Origin: Flaveria trinervia
Taxonomy: Eukaryota > Streptophyta > Magnoliopsida > Asterales > Asteraceae
DNA: 64,000 bases
Reading direction: 5' to 3'
NCBI GenBank assembly: GCA_025506515.1
Contig: CM046454.1
Coordinates: 59,784,913 to 59,848,912, forward strand
Part shown: positions 11,701 through 22,339 of the stretch, piece by piece
How the letters are laid out: the number at the start of each line of letters is the position of its first letter
Numbering within the stretch: the stretch's first letter is position 1
The notes under the pieces: model-generated
What the model was told of the DNA's origin: nothing
Databases searched by the model: none
Seen by the model: the letters and a program-made list of their open reading frames with translations, nothing else
Program-made: the position numbers and the translations under genes

Positions 11701-12009
11701 CTCCAAGACTTTTGTGGGAATTTGGTTAATTATATACATGGCTATAAAAATGAATCCCCCTAATAAGATCGAGAAACGTTGCTATTAAATAAAAGTGCCA
11801 AACCAGTTCCAACAAGTGTTTATGTTTTTTTTAAGTCGTCCATTTTGTTGAGGTGCATATGGGCACGAAAGCCGGTGGACGGTATCATTATTTAGTAATT
11901 GCTTGACCTGATGGCTTACGAACTTTGTACAACTGTTGCCTTGAAAAACCTTGACTTGCATTGAATGTTGTGTGTGTATAATGATGCGTGAGAGATCTTT
12001 ATTACCCAC
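11506..12009 (-). pseudogene. Relic G integrase fragment
   Basis: Encodes CTKFVSHQVKQLL, HRLSCPYAPQQNGRLKK (the integrase segment with P-QNG and the glutamate position altered), then NQIPTKVLEDKSPLEQL and FGCRVFPYLRDY, the integrase C-terminal GKQ-like region. The N-terminal HHCC part and first Asp are missing beyond about 12060. Confidence 0.75.
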
Positions 12010-12309
12010 ATAAATATCCAGGTGATAACAAGAATATTTCTACCGTTTCTTCCTTGATTGCACATCAATAGCTGCTTAATATTCTAAAGCAATCAATTGA
12101 ACAATCCACCGCTTGAATGGTGGAGCAAGCAAACAAGAAGAGATTGAAAAAGGAAATTTAAAGTTGGTGATGTTTTTTATCTTCGACTGCATGATTATCG
12201 TAAAAAGTCAGTGGCGGAAAGAAAAAGTAACATGCTTTCCGGACCTTTTTTGGGCCATATACGTTTGGAACGAATTGGTAAAGTGGCGTACATATTCCTA
12301 GTAGAGGAT

Positions 12310-12770
12310 CGAGAATTCATCCGGTTTTTCATGTGTCGATCAGTTCTTAAAATGTGTTGATTAAAAGGGAAAATAGCTCACCAGAAGATGCAACAGCATG
12401 GGAGAATCTTTTAGAACTACAACAACAATTTTCATGTTTTAACGATTACTGCACATTCTTGCACTTGTTTACTTATTGTGTTTAAGTTTTGGATTTGGAA
12501 TAAACAATATCACAAAATTGCCCCATATTGTTTCTCGTATTTTCTTCTTGATTTCTTGGAGTTTTGTTGAAAGTATAAATATCTGTATCCATATATATAT
12601 GTGTATCTAAGTATAGGTAAACTAGTGGATCGTTTATGTAATTAGCAGAAAGTTAACTTAGAGTCTAAGTATGTAAAGTGTATGTACGTATTATATTAAT
12701 GTTTATATTTTATTTTGGTTAAGTTTAAATGTGATAGGAAAAATGTTAGATTATTTTTGTATGTTTGTAG
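12310..12770. other. Intergenic, nothing recognised
   Basis: AT-rich sequence with no open frame of interest, between relic G and the palindrome-rich island. Confidence 0.5.
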
Positions 12771-12779
12771 TTTGAGTTT

Positions 12780-12935
12780 TGCTGCCCATCGAAACGATGA
12801 GCGAAACTACAGTTTCGCTCATAGTCAGCAGCCTTGTTTCACCCGACGAAACTGTGTTTCGTAGCCGGGTGAAACTGGACTTGGGCCTGACAGTTTCGCT
12901 GTCCAGCGAGACTGTCAGCGAAACTATCAACTCTA
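12780..12935. repeat. Palindrome-rich island of GCGAAACT / AGTTTCGC motifs
   Basis: GAGCGAAACTACAGTTTCGCTC (12799-12820) is a near-perfect inverted repeat. It is followed by further GAAAC/GTTTC pairs (ACGAAACTGTGTTTCGT; CTGACAGTTTCGCTG paired with CAGCGAGACTGTCAG). Overlapping ORFs on both strands are a by-product of this symmetry. A similar motif family fills 45411-45640. Confidence 0.8.
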
Positions 12936-13329
12936 TATATAGAATTGTTTCTTTTATTTTATGGTAATCTTGCAAAACCCTTATTCGTATTATAATTGTT
13001 GCAAGTGTTACTTTGAAGCTAGAATCATATTGAGCTCTTGTTTATTGATTATGTTGGCTTTGATTTGCTTATTATTGAACACTTATGTTTCTTCATCATC
13101 ATCATATGTTTCTATTGAGAGTTTTTTGTTGATATTGAATCATTTATTCGATCAATAATACTGTTTCGATCAGTTTGGACCAACACATACATAGAAAAAT
13201 AATTGTGTTGATCTAGTGTCATGAACCTACCTTATGTTTAATGTTTTGTTGTTTGAAGTTAGATAAAAAGTATTACCATATTATAAAGGATGTAGATATT
13301 AAGACATCCTAAAATTATAAATTAACACC

Positions 13330-13459
13330 CCAAATTTTTATACAGGTCATATAGCCTCAAACACATCATATAGGGGGGCGTATAGCCCTATACAGGGCGT
13401 ATAACCCCTCTGACAGACCCCTGAACTTTTACTCGTAGTGAGTGTCAAAAACTTCTATA
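13330..13459. other. Left part of the pre-insertion locus of element A
   Basis: Short CATATAG/CGTATAG-type motifs recur (ACAGGTCATATAG, GGGGCGTATAGCCC, GGGCGTATAACCCC). The same character and the phrase CTGACAG-CC-CCTGAA-TTTT continue at 41123-41280, on the other side of the composite insertion. Confidence 0.6.
13455..13459. repeat. Target site duplication CTATA, left copy, element A
   Basis: CTATA directly precedes the LTR terminal TG at 13460. The identical pentamer follows the CA end at 41122. Confidence 0.85.
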
Positions 13460-13721
13460 TGTTAGGACCGTTTACGTACGGAGTACTAACTAATTCTGCG
13501 CGTATACCAACTCAAATAGTGTAGAATCCTATTTGATTGGCGATCCAATCAGGGAGAACACAGTTCAGATCAATCTAACGATTAATGAAACATTAAGAAT
13601 GATTAGAACACGATCTACTGTGATCTATGAACTTGGAACAGGTTTCTTGAGTCTCGGACGACTAGGGTACGATTATGTGCGTAGGTATTCAAATTGTTAA
13701 GTTTTTCTACGAATTAGGTGG

Positions 13722-13729
13722 TATTTATA
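13722..13729 (-). promoter_or_regulatory. TATA box of element A LTR
   Basis: Minus strand ACCCTAACCTATAAATACC: a telo-box-like ACCCTAA directly before CTATAAATA. The same arrangement is in LTRs B (50541-50548) and C (48413-48421). Confidence 0.7.
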
Positions 13730-13740
13730 GGTTAGGGTCT

Positions 13741-13905
13741 TCCAATCGTACGACTGAGCCATTAGCATGGTTCAGTCGTGCGACTGAATCATACGATTGA
13801 TCCATCCGCACGACTGAAGGTTCAGTCGTGCGACTGAGTCAATCTTATGTCTCAATCGGGCGACTGATCCAGTCTCCTGGTTCAGTCGTGCGACTGGTCC
13901 ATTAG
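13741..13905. repeat. U3 palindrome array, element A LTR
   Basis: About seven variants of CAGTCGTGCGACTGA, such as TTCAGTCGTGCGACTGAGTC and CCGCACGACTGAAGG, lie immediately upstream of the TATA box in the direction of transcription. Confidence 0.85.
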
Positions 13906-14194
13906 CATGAAGTAATTATGTGTATGGTCCATTAGCATGGTCATTCACATGAGAACTTCACACGATTAAGTTTGAACATGTTTCTCAATCATTATTGACT
14001 TAGAATCATGTACAACAACCACAAACCTATATAGTTAGTGCACTATATGTTATCACACAATAAACAATGATATATTAAACATTATAAGCATCAACCACAC
14101 TTTGTATTTCATTCATACCCATTCAATTACATATATGTAAGACATGATAGACATTTTACATTAAGCTCCTAAACTAGGTACATATGTATCAACA

Positions 14195-14210
14195 AACTTT
14201 CCCTTGGACC
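14195..14210 (-). other. Polypurine tract of element A
   Basis: Minus strand GGTCCAAGGGAAAGTT directly before the LTR start. Element B has GGTCCAAGGGGGAGTT at the same place. Confidence 0.75.
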
Positions 14211-14219
14211 TAGTTTACA

Positions 14220-15422
14220 TCATTGTCTAACATTCTTCAATAGCTCTTCAAACTTCTTGTACTTTTCCTCTCTTGTAACTCCAGCATGTATCTCGAATGC
14301 AAAACAGAGTCTTATTACGTTCTGAAACTAGAGGGCTTGTAAAATATCCTGCGAGTCATAGAATAGCGACCACTTGTATAAGGTATAGACATCGTCTGCA
14401 GACCAATTGGTCAACCACATAGGGTCAAACACCCGAATGGTATCCATTTGACTCTCTTTTTGTAATACTATGACTGCTTCACCTGTTCTCCAATCGTAAT
14501 TCCACCACTTGAAGTGTGGAGTGAAGTCCTGTGGTATTTCCCTTAGAGGGATTTTGGACATCGTATGCGGAGGACTCCACTTCAACACTATCTTAGGCTT
14601 TCCAGTAATGGGATCAACTTCAGACCTTCTGATGTACCTCTTTGGTTATTGAGGTCTGAAGTTTACCCACCTGGTGTGGTATTCCTTCCTCAGTGCAGCC
14701 TCAAACCAGCCTGATATTTTCTTCGGATCAACATATAACAACTTTAGGCGTGCCAGTTGGTTGAGCTCAAACCAGGTAGAGTCTTCAGATCATGTGGGAA
14801 TCTGAAGTACTCAATTCCATTCTCTCTCTTCACAGCATATACCTTCAGATCCTCAAAATATGCCTATGCAATGATCTTGCCTGACACCTTTAGATGTTTC
14901 TTGACTTTGTATAGCTTGGTGTAGGCATTTGGCTTTTGTGTAGTGCGCATGGCTCGGATCTCAGCAAAACAGGCCACCCATTCAACCTTTTTGATGTTAA
15001 CATCAACGTCTGAGGCTTGGGCTTGACTCTCATTCTTTTCAGTCTCTTTCTCCATCTAATCCAGCTTGTCGAATGTATCACTGTCGAGAGTATCACCCAA
15101 GTTGGGGACCACATTGCCTCTCGGTCAGTGTACTTTGGATAGTGGTCAAAAGTGACATCCTCTATCTCGATTTCATCTATGTTGTTGAGCTCATTGTCAC
15201 TTGTCACCTCAAAAGTAGGCACATCCTTGACAATCTCATCCGGGTTTAGCCTGAACATCTCAGCAAGTTGCTCGTCAGTCAGGTCATGAATGATTTCTAC
15301 TTCTTCGGGAGTATAGCTCACAGACCGTTTGAAAATCCTTTGCAAATCAAGAATCATTATGAGTTGAGACTTGATTTGCTGAAGGGGAGCAACATTGTAT
15401 TCGTCTTGCTGAGATGTTTGAT
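14220..15422 (-). pseudogene. Element A accessory gene, last exon
   Basis: Starts after acceptor AATCAAGCAG and ends at a TGA ten bases from the polypurine tract. Readable pieces include VAPLQQIKSQL, LTDEQLAEMFRLNPDEIVKD, VNIKKVEWVACFAEIRAMR, PHTMSKIPLREIPQDFTPHF and WRTGEAVIVLQKES. Frame changes occur near 15060 and between 14864 and 14588. Confidence 0.7.
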
Positions 15423-15567
15423 CTGCTTGATTTAAACATGAATACATCAATTGTTAGTAATTAATAAAGACATTCAAACATTTGATAAATATATAAACAT
15501 TAATTATAGAATTTAGTACAAGATTCAAGTACAAAAGGTTTCAAATACGTAAACATCTAAGCATTAC
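15423..15567 (-). other. Predicted intron 2 of element A accessory gene (145 nt)
   Basis: Donor AAAA|GTAATGC, T-rich body, acceptor TTTAAATCAAGCAG. Removal keeps the reading frame (IQDK joined to NQTSQQDEY). Element B has the same donor and acceptor words at 52413 and 52245. Confidence 0.75.
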
Positions 15568-15729
15568 TTTTGTCTTGAATGGCCAGCTTCTCAGCAGGTG
15601 GGGCAGAAGATGAAGCTCCTTGGTCTTGATTTCTCTTTGTCCTTCTCTTTTGACCTTGAGCTGAGGCAGATGCAACTGCATCTCCTTCTTCATCATTATC
15701 ATCATCCTGCCTTCCCCTTGTCCCTTCAT

Positions 15730-15754
15730 CTTCACTTGTCTTATCATCATCACT

Positions 15755-15839
<85 letters not shown>

Positions 15840-15840
15840 C
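15730..15840. repeat. (ATC)n microsatellite encoding poly-Asp
   Basis: Near-pure ATC/TCA repeat with two small interruptions. On the minus strand in the accessory frame it encodes Asp with one Glu. Long His or Met runs in other frames are shadows. Confidence 0.9.
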
Positions 15841-15963
15841 CCTCTCTTATCTTCAGTGGCTCATCTTTTGATCCCTTTTGTTTGAGCATGCTAGTCTTAT
15901 TAGAGGCCTCAAACTCCTCTATTCTCTTTGCTGATTGGTCGTTTTGCTCCTGGAGTTGAGAGA

Positions 15964-16062
15964 TCTGCTGTGCTTGCTGAGCAATCTGCTGTGCTTGCTG
16001 AGCAATCTGCTGTGCTTGCTGAGCAATCTGCTGTGCTTGCTGAGCAATCTGCTGTGCTTGGG
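15964..16062. repeat. 21-bp tandem repeat encoding one coiled-coil heptad per unit
   Basis: CTGCTGTGCTTGCTGAGCAAT repeated about 4.7 times. On the minus strand each unit encodes QQIAQQA. Element B has no such expansion at this place. Confidence 0.9.
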
Positions 16063-17589
16063 TAGCGTTTAGCTCCATAAGCTAACTTAGTTGAGCAGCT
16101 TTCTCTTCGTCAGCAGCCAACAACTTCAATACCATACGATTAAGTGCAACCAGTTGTTCCTCTACCCTAATGGGGGGTAGAGTGGGTCTTGTAGTGAATG
16201 TGGTGTGGGATGATGGTCCTGCTTGGTGGCTGGTGGTGGTAGTGGTGAATATGGGTGGTGGCATATGAGTGGTGGTGAAGGGTTGGCTGTAGTAGTGGTG
16301 GATGGGAGAGTGGAGGTGGTGGTGGTAGCTAAGGTGTATGTGGTGGTGGCTATGGCAGTAGAGGTGGCAGTGGCAATAGGAGTGGATGTAATCACTGTAA
16401 ATCTTGGCCTCTTCCCCTTTTTGCCATAGGGTTGAGCCATTCTTTTTCTCCACGAGCCCTTAGACACAGTGGCTCTCTCTTGGCTGCTGAGAGGGTCCGG
16501 GGTATATGATGGATCTGTATCAACAACAGCAGCATTTGCGGACTCCCTGTAGTGTCCACCAACCGCCCAAAGACCTCTCTCCGTGGCTATGACCCGGCTC
16601 CCCACTGTTCGCACCAAAGGCTCTTCATCAGTCTCTCCTCCTCCTCCATCTGGAAATCAGGGTGAATGGGAGCAGACTCGGGTCCACCCTGACCATCACC
16701 TCCCTGATCATCATCGTGGTCATCACCGTCGGAGTCATCGGAGGGTAGAGCAATCTGCTCAACATCAGAGTCACTATCGTCGTGGCACCATTCCTCCTAG
16801 CAGGCGCCACGTAGTCATCCCGAGCTAGATGCCCAAACAGCCACCTTACTGGGGGCTTCACCTGGTTGCCCTGGTAAACCTTCATTCTCCCTAGTGTGGT
16901 ATCATCCATGACCTCGAGTGTCACTGCATCATCACTCTCTTTGGGCAGCGAGGGTAGCTTTTGGTCAATAATCATCTAGAGGAACTGAGGGTACATACAA
17001 AAGCCCTCCTTACCCTTGGCTTCGAGGTTCTCGGCCCGGTAGTTGAAGATCATCCATGAGAAGCTGAATGGATGATTCAGTAACAGAGCCACATAGGCAT
17101 TTTGGATCTGATCAGACAACTCATCAAATCCTCCCTTCCTCGAGGCAATACACTTCAGTAGCACATGGGCTAAGTATTTGAATTGGGGGCATAGGTTGCT
17201 CTTGTTGAGAACACCTACGTTTATGTCTTCCGAGTACTTAGCCCAAAGAAAGCAACCTTGGACAGTCAATGGATGCAGTCTGGTAGGGCAGTCACTGTCA
17301 TCTCCCAACTTAACACCCTCCTTAGGTCTTCCTCACTGATCTCTATAACTTCTCCAAATATGGTACTCCTAATCCGATGCGGTTTAACAGACCTGTTGAC
17401 AATGGTACTTTCCCAGAACGCCTGCTGATCGATCTATAAGGTGTGCACGGAGTAGATATCGCCTTAAAGATCCTCGATCTCCGTAGGAAGGCGATGATCC
17501 CAGCAAAATCAACAGCATTCCATGTGGTGACGTCCAAATGAGCACACAGGTTATGCTTTGTGCTCATAGTCCATCGACTCACCATGTTT

Positions 17590-18114
17590 CTGTTACACAA
17601 GATAAATAAACGTTAGAGTTTGTGTACGTGAATGACACTTGAATTGTAATGAACTTGAATCATTCTGTTCTGTCGTGCGAACGGGCAATCCCACTGAGTC
17701 TTAGTCATGTGAATGAGCTCAGTCGTGCGAATGAACCTGCGACTCAACTGAGTCGTATACTGTTCTATGCGGTTGAATCAGTTGTGCACTGAATTCATAC
17801 GCATGGTCATTCGTGCGATTGGGTCATTTGCTCAATTCAATCGTGCGATTGAAGTTCATCAGTGTGTCCATTCGCATAGCGTCTCTGTTCCGTACTGTAG
17901 AATCGATTTTTGATCACTACTTGATGTTAAACGTTTAGGTTATTCTCATTCAACTCGCAATCCGTCAACATAACACTTAGTACTAAATAATTTGACATTT
18001 AAGTACAGATTAGTGGTTTATTTAAAGGTTGTGTTTCGGTATTTGATTTGAACCGATTTGAACATTTAGGGCTTGCTTAATCTGTGCATTTTGATGAGTC
18101 TAGTCCCGCATTAC
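17590..18114 (-). other. Predicted 5'-leader intron of element A accessory gene (525 nt)
   Basis: Donor CTACAG|GTAATGCGG and acceptor CTTGTGTAACAG four bases before the ATG, with CTAAC about 30 nt upstream as a possible branch site. Element B has ATACAG|GTACAATGCGG and TTTTTGTAACAG in matching positions. It contains the palindrome array at 17665-17880. Confidence 0.55.
17665..17880. repeat. Palindrome array in accessory leader, element A
   Basis: Degenerate units of the GTCGTGCGA(C/T)TGA family, such as CTCAGTCGTGCGAATGA and CAATCGTGCGATTGAAG, about 80-300 nt upstream of the ATG. Confidence 0.75.
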
Positions 18115-18253
18115 CTGTAGAAACGATGCGGAATCATTAAGTATCATAAATAGGGTGCTAAATCACTGATATGAAATTTGGCAGAGTGGTATTGCTTTCG
18201 TGCGATTTAGGGGCGATTTGGGGTGATGAATGTCTGCGAACGACTCCCCCTCT

Positions 18254-18260
18254 GTTTATA
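18254..18260 (-). promoter_or_regulatory. Putative internal TATA box, element A accessory gene
   Basis: Minus strand GAAACCCTAGTATAAACAG: an AAACCCTA telo-box-like motif directly before TATAAA. Element B has GAAACCCTAGTATATATAG at 55097-55112. It mirrors the ACCCTAACCTATAAATA of the LTR. Confidence 0.6.
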
Positions 18261-18274
18261 CTAGGGTTTCATTC

Positions 18275-18560
18275 AGTCATGTAACTAAACCTATCGCACT
18301 CTTGATTCGTGTGATTGGGTCTCACCTTTCCTATTCTTTCCCTGGACCCCGCTACTAGAAAAGACATTTCTTCTTAAAATATCCTATAGCTCAGTCGGTC
18401 ATAGTCAGTCGTGCGACTAACTCATTCGGTCAGCTTCATTCATCCGACTGGGGTTCAGTCGGATGACTGACACAGTCGGTCACCACCATTCGTGTGATTG
18501 GCTCATACTCATGATCCAATCGTGCGTTATGTTCCATCTCATTGCTTCATTCGTGCGACT
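18275..18560. repeat. Palindrome array upstream of internal TATA, element A
   Basis: Variants of TCAGTCGTGCGACTAA, GTTCAGTCGGATGACTGA and CATTCGTGCGACTGG, the same family as the U3 array and on the same side of a TATA box. Confidence 0.8.
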
Positions 18561-18639
18561 GGTTGTCGTGCGAATGACTCAAACTTGTTCATATGACCTT
18601 ATGCACTTTCAAAAACTTATCCTTTTAACAATAGATAAA

Positions 18640-18795
18640 ATATTTTCAGCGATGATCATATCAGATATGACCCTTTTTACTTTGAAAACACTGTTGATCA
18701 CCTCAGACGTGATCCTTTTACTTAAAATGAATTTGTCACCTCATACGTGACTCATTTTATTTTGAATGTTTTGGTCACTTCAGACGTGACCCTTT
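18640..18795. repeat. Array of GTCAC-CTCAGAC-GTGAC hairpins, element A spacer
   Basis: Four units spaced about 40-50 bp: GATCATATCAGATATGACCC, GATCACCTCAGACGTGATCC, GTCACCTCATACGTGACTC and GTCACTTCAGACGTGACCC. Each can fold with a seven-base loop. Element B has a matching array at 55455-55592. Confidence 0.8.
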
Positions 18796-18799
18796 TGAG

Positions 18800-20150
18800 T
18801 GAGTGATTATAGATTTTGACGAGTTGTTGAGTCCGACTCTTACATTACACTTTACTAAAATTAAACAGATTAACTTTGAAATTAAGAACAATAACAAGAC
18901 ATATTTTTGTATTTTTTATTAGAGACGAAATACGACCTATTAAAATAATCTAATTGATTTTATTTAATGGATAGCACATCTTCAATTCCAGTTAATCATT
19001 TCTGGTATCATTTTGAAATCATATCGGTATATCGATATCACTTGGGACACTTTAGTAAACAATTTTTATGCATGATCCTTGTTTTCACTAATAGACGCCA
19101 ACAATTTTAAAAAATCATACCAGAGCTACAAGATGCACACAATGATTTTGACTTTCAAGAGCTGCAGCTCACGATGATTGTCAGTATACTTGTCCTCTTA
19201 AATCCATACATAGATTTTTGACACACATTGGTGATTATTAAGGTTTAATTATTTCAACAAGCATTTGTGGATCTCACGCTTATGTGGTAATCAACGTTCC
19301 TCAGGAGATTTTTGAAGCGGTCTACGGGTATATTACAAGAAGAAACTATTCTAAGAGCTTTCAAAGAGATCTAAGCCTCAGGTCAGTGCCACCGCACAGT
19401 AGAGGGGCAAACAACAATGAATTCTAGTATATTTAGGTTATGCTTATCCTCAGATCAGTGCCACCACACAACAGAGAGACACATAACCTATCTTCTTGTT
19501 TGAGCAATTAATTTCTTTTTGCAAATTTCGCACTAACAACATAGGTTATTAGTTTGATTGCTTTATGTATTTTTCATGTGCTTTGCTAATATTTTATGGT
19601 CATCCGTACATATTTGTGGCGTTTATTTTGCTCGTCACCCCTTATTTGTGTTAACAGGGATAAGATGGGAACCCACAACTTGTTGAACAACTTAGTTTGA
19701 GCTTGAAATCACCAATGAGGTCTACTTATCTATTGTGTTGAATCTACCGACATATCATCTTATGCGCTAACAACCTCTAGGTCTACTTTCTCTATGTACC
19801 ATAGTAGCGTAGTTTTGACTATCATCTTCCTTTTATTTTGCTTTGACTATTCAGATTTAACTTTGAGTTTTGCATCATGAGTAGTTAAACTTTTAACGTT
19901 CCAAATTAATTTGTTCCTGTGTACTATCATTTTCCAAAATTTATTGAATTATTATCACAATTTTTCTGATCTAACCTATTCTCCCACTAAAATTCTAAAA
20001 CCAAAAATGTTTTTGCTTTTTGAATTTTAATAGACGAAGAAAAAAACAAACAAAATAAATAAATACAAATAAAGAAATAACTCTACTCATCGGACTATGT
20101 ACTATCATCTTCTGGAATCACTTCACTTTTCTTTTTCACCTCGTTGACCT
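18800..20150. other. Noncoding spacer between pol and accessory gene, element A
   Basis: No ORF of interest. It is alignable by eye to 55600-57000 of element B. Both contain a pair of direct repeats with TCAGTGCCACCGCACA, here at about 19378-19412 and 19450-19486. Confidence 0.65.
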
Positions 20151-20770
20151 CTAACAGATATAAAAATCTGGTTTATCAAACGCTTTTGTGTAGAGGTCAG
20201 TGCGTTGAAAGTCCGTATTAATTTTAACTACATCGATTAAATTCTTTTCAAAACAATCATGTATAAAGTGATATTTAATTCCGATGTGTTTGGTCTTTGG
20301 ATGTTGGACAAGATTTTTAGTTACGGCTATAGCAGCAGAATTATCAACAAATATAGGAGTGTTAGAGAATTTCAAACCATAGTCCCGCATTTGCTGTTGA
20401 ATCCAGATGATTTGAGAATAGCAGCTTGCAGCAACAACGTATTCAGCGTCACAAGTTGACAGAGCAACCGATGTCTGCTTCTTACAATGCCATGTGACTA
20501 ATCTTCTCCCAAAGAATTGACATCCTGCTGATGTTGACTTGTAGTTCATTTTGCAGCCGCCATACCCGAATCTCTATACGCTGTAAGCTCAAAGTCATCA
20601 TCATGAAGATACCACAACCTAAGTGTTGGAGTACCCTTCAGATAACAAAATGTCCTTTTGACTCCTATGAGATGGTTGACTTTTGGTTTCGCCTGATATC
20701 TGGAGCAGAGGCAAGTCGCGTACATGATATTAGGTTGTGAGGCGGTGAGGTACATGAGGGATCCGGTCAT
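20151..20770 (-). pseudogene. Element A RNase H region
   Basis: Contains KSTSAGCQFFGRRLVTWHCK, KQTSVALSTCDAEYVVAA, FVDNSAAIAVTKNLVQHPK and TKHIGIKYHFIHDCFEKN, the copia RNase H with D-AEY and DN motifs. Upstream, SLMYLTASQPNIMYATC is in another frame. Stop and frame changes are present near 20549. Confidence 0.85.
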
Positions 20771-20997
20771 TCCTCGTACATGGTGGCGTCCACAAGATCA
20801 CTATTTTCATTGGGTGCCACATCATGGTTTGTAGCCAGTGGAGTCCCGGCTGCCGAAGCATTCTTTATATCAAACCGACTGAGAATATCTCCTACATACT
20901 TGGTCTGATGTAGAAATACCCCCGGGTGTCTGATCCACCTATAACCCGAGGAAGAACTTCATCTCTCCCATGGCACTTATCTCAAATTCAGCTTTCA

Positions 20998-21761
20998 TTA
21001 CTGCTTCAAATTCTTTACATAATGCTTCGTTTTGGAACCGAATATTATGTCATCAACATAGATCTGAACTAGCAGTAAGTCACCATCCTTTTCTTTGATG
21101 AACAGTGTACAGTCAATCACTCCTTTGTGAAAACCGTGTTTCACAAGATGAGTTGAGAGCTTTTCATACCATGCTCCGGGGGCTTGGTGGAGCCCGTAAA
21201 GAGCCTTATCCAGTTTGTAAACTCTGTCCCAATGATATGGATCCTCAAATCCTTCGGGTTGACTGACATACACTGTCTCCGGATTTCACCATGAAGGAAT
21301 GCACTCTTCACATCTAGTTGATAAACTTTAATCTTCATATACGATGCATAGGCTAGGAAGATACGGATTGCTTCCATTCTCGCCACCGGTGCAAACACTT
21401 CTTGTAATCAGTACCCTCGACTTGTCGAAATCCTTGAACTACAAGTCGAGCTTTATTTCTTATTATGACCCCTTGGTCATCTTTCTTGCACTTCAAGACC
21501 CATTTGGTGCCAATGACCTTAGCACCCTTTGGTCTATCCACTAGTGTCCATACTCCTAACTTCTTGAATTAAAGAAGTTCCTCTTGTATGACACTCACCA
21601 ATGCCTCATTGTTTAGGGCTTCACTAACATATTTTAGCTTGAATTGAGACACAAAACATCGATATGCACCATCGTGAAGATGTCCCTTTTCTATTACTAA
21701 GGCATAATCAGCTGAGTATATCTGATTTCTTGTCTGTACTCCTAATCGAACATCTCCAATG
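20998..21761 (-). pseudogene. Element A reverse transcriptase, 3' part of split pol
   Basis: Reads RPKGAKVIGTKWVLKCKKDD, RNKARLVVQGFRQVEGTDY, MFAPVARMEAIRIFLAYASY, VYQLDVKSAFLHGEI (first catalytic Asp), YGLHQAPGAWYEKL and IYVDDIIFGS (catalytic YVDD) over several frames. Its N-terminal linker is cut at 21766 by element D; the upstream half resumes at 34655. Confidence 0.88.
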
Positions 21762-21766
21762 ACATT
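21762..21766. repeat. Target site duplication of element D, left (ACATT)
   Basis: ACATT left and ACATG right (34650-34654): four of five bases match. Confidence 0.7.
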
Positions 21767-21971
21767 TGATAGGATCTCAACATCTAGTTTGATCGATTCG
21801 AATGATTTCAGCAGCGGAATAGAGTACAACTAGCACAATTCGAGCAAGAATACCAAAGACATAGCAATGAACAGAATTAGTTATAGAGAGAGAGTTTCTG
21901 CACAAAAGGAATATTCATTCAATCACACGCTTTGGCATGGCATTCACAAAATTACAATTTAGGTCATTCTT

Positions 21972-22018
21972 CCTTATATAAGGAAAGATGACGTAGGCTG
22001 ATGTCACTTGATAGTGAC
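21972..22018 (-). promoter_or_regulatory. Promoter core of element D LTR (3' copy)
   Basis: On the minus strand an inverted repeat GTCACTATCAAGTGAC and ACGTCA (TGACG-type bZIP site) lie just upstream of CCTTATATAAGG, a TATA box. An identical block is in the 5' LTR at 33835-33881. Confidence 0.65.
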
Positions 22019-22339
22019 ATCTAACCGTTATTTAACAAACTACTGAAACACTAAAACTACTAAAGATGTCAAGCAGCTGACATCTTCTTACAAGAAGCTA
22101 AGTGTTACTTATTACAAAACTACCTGATAAGAAACTACTGAAACTACAACAACTGAAGAACAAGCTCTTCAGTCGTTTTACAAACTACTAAAAGTAAAAA
22201 CATAAAACTATGATAAACACAACTACTGAAGAAGTACTCTTCAGCTGTTGTGACAAACTACTGAAACTTCAGCACTTGGTCTTCAGACTTGAACTTCAGA
22301 CGTTTCATCAGATGATGACTTCAGGAGATGTCATCAGCT

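Larger units (their letters stand above)
8636..12060 (-). mobile_element. Relic G: degenerate Ty1-copia retrotransposon
   Basis: Minus-strand fragments run in copia order: integrase (12009-11506), linker, reverse transcriptase (about 10300-9260) and RNase H (about 9110-8669). They are followed by a purine tract, TTGAGGGGGA, and TGTTAGCC at 8643, the expected 3' LTR start. Frames change repeatedly and the gag/protease end is missing beyond about 12060. No matching second LTR is visible. Lineage not determined. Confidence 0.8.
13460..14194 (-). repeat. Element A 3' LTR, 735 bp
   Basis: Bounded by TGTTAGGACC and GTATCAACA, next to a polypurine tract on its right. It contains a TATA box, a U3 palindrome array and the phrase CCTATTTGATTGGCGATCCA, also found in the LTRs of B and C. 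Closest in sequence to the LTR of element C. Confidence 0.9.
15568..17585 (-). pseudogene. Element A accessory gene, main coding exon
   Basis: N-terminal domain: SRWTMSTKHNLCAHL, LNKSNLCPQFKYLAHVLLKC, FDELSDQIQNAYVALLLNHP, FSFSWMIFNY and a YPQF motif. Then comes an S/T/P-rich stretch, NATQAQQIAQQAQQIAQQ (five heptads), RIEEFEASNK and a run of more than 20 mostly Asp residues. The frame breaks at about 17340, 16976, 16620 and 16080. The element B copy shows the same order in one nearly open frame. Confidence 0.75.
14220..18260 (-). pseudogene. Element A accessory gene (broken), with two predicted introns
   Basis: A gene downstream of pol and upstream of the 3' LTR, homologous along its length to that of element B. 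Predicted structure: TATA at 18254-18260, noncoding exon ending at 18115, intron 1 at 17590-18114, ATG at 17585, coding exon to 15568, intron 2 at 15423-15567, last exon 15422-14220. Recognisable parts are MVSRWTMSTKHN at the N-terminus, FSFSWMIF, a QQIAQQA heptad repeat, a poly-Asp tract and a C-terminal region with YDWRTGEAVIV. Several frameshifts and stops make it nonfunctional here. The function is unknown. It lacks a signal peptide or membrane segment. Confidence 0.75.

Noticed and set aside
15541..15885. Poly-Met and poly-His open frames
   Set aside because: Other-frame readings of the ATC microsatellite; the accessory frame reads poly-Asp in the correct context.
16223..16828. Plus-strand open frames over the accessory genes (also 52827-53501)
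   Set aside because: Antisense shadows of the Thr/Pro-rich minus-strand coding region; no conserved domain.
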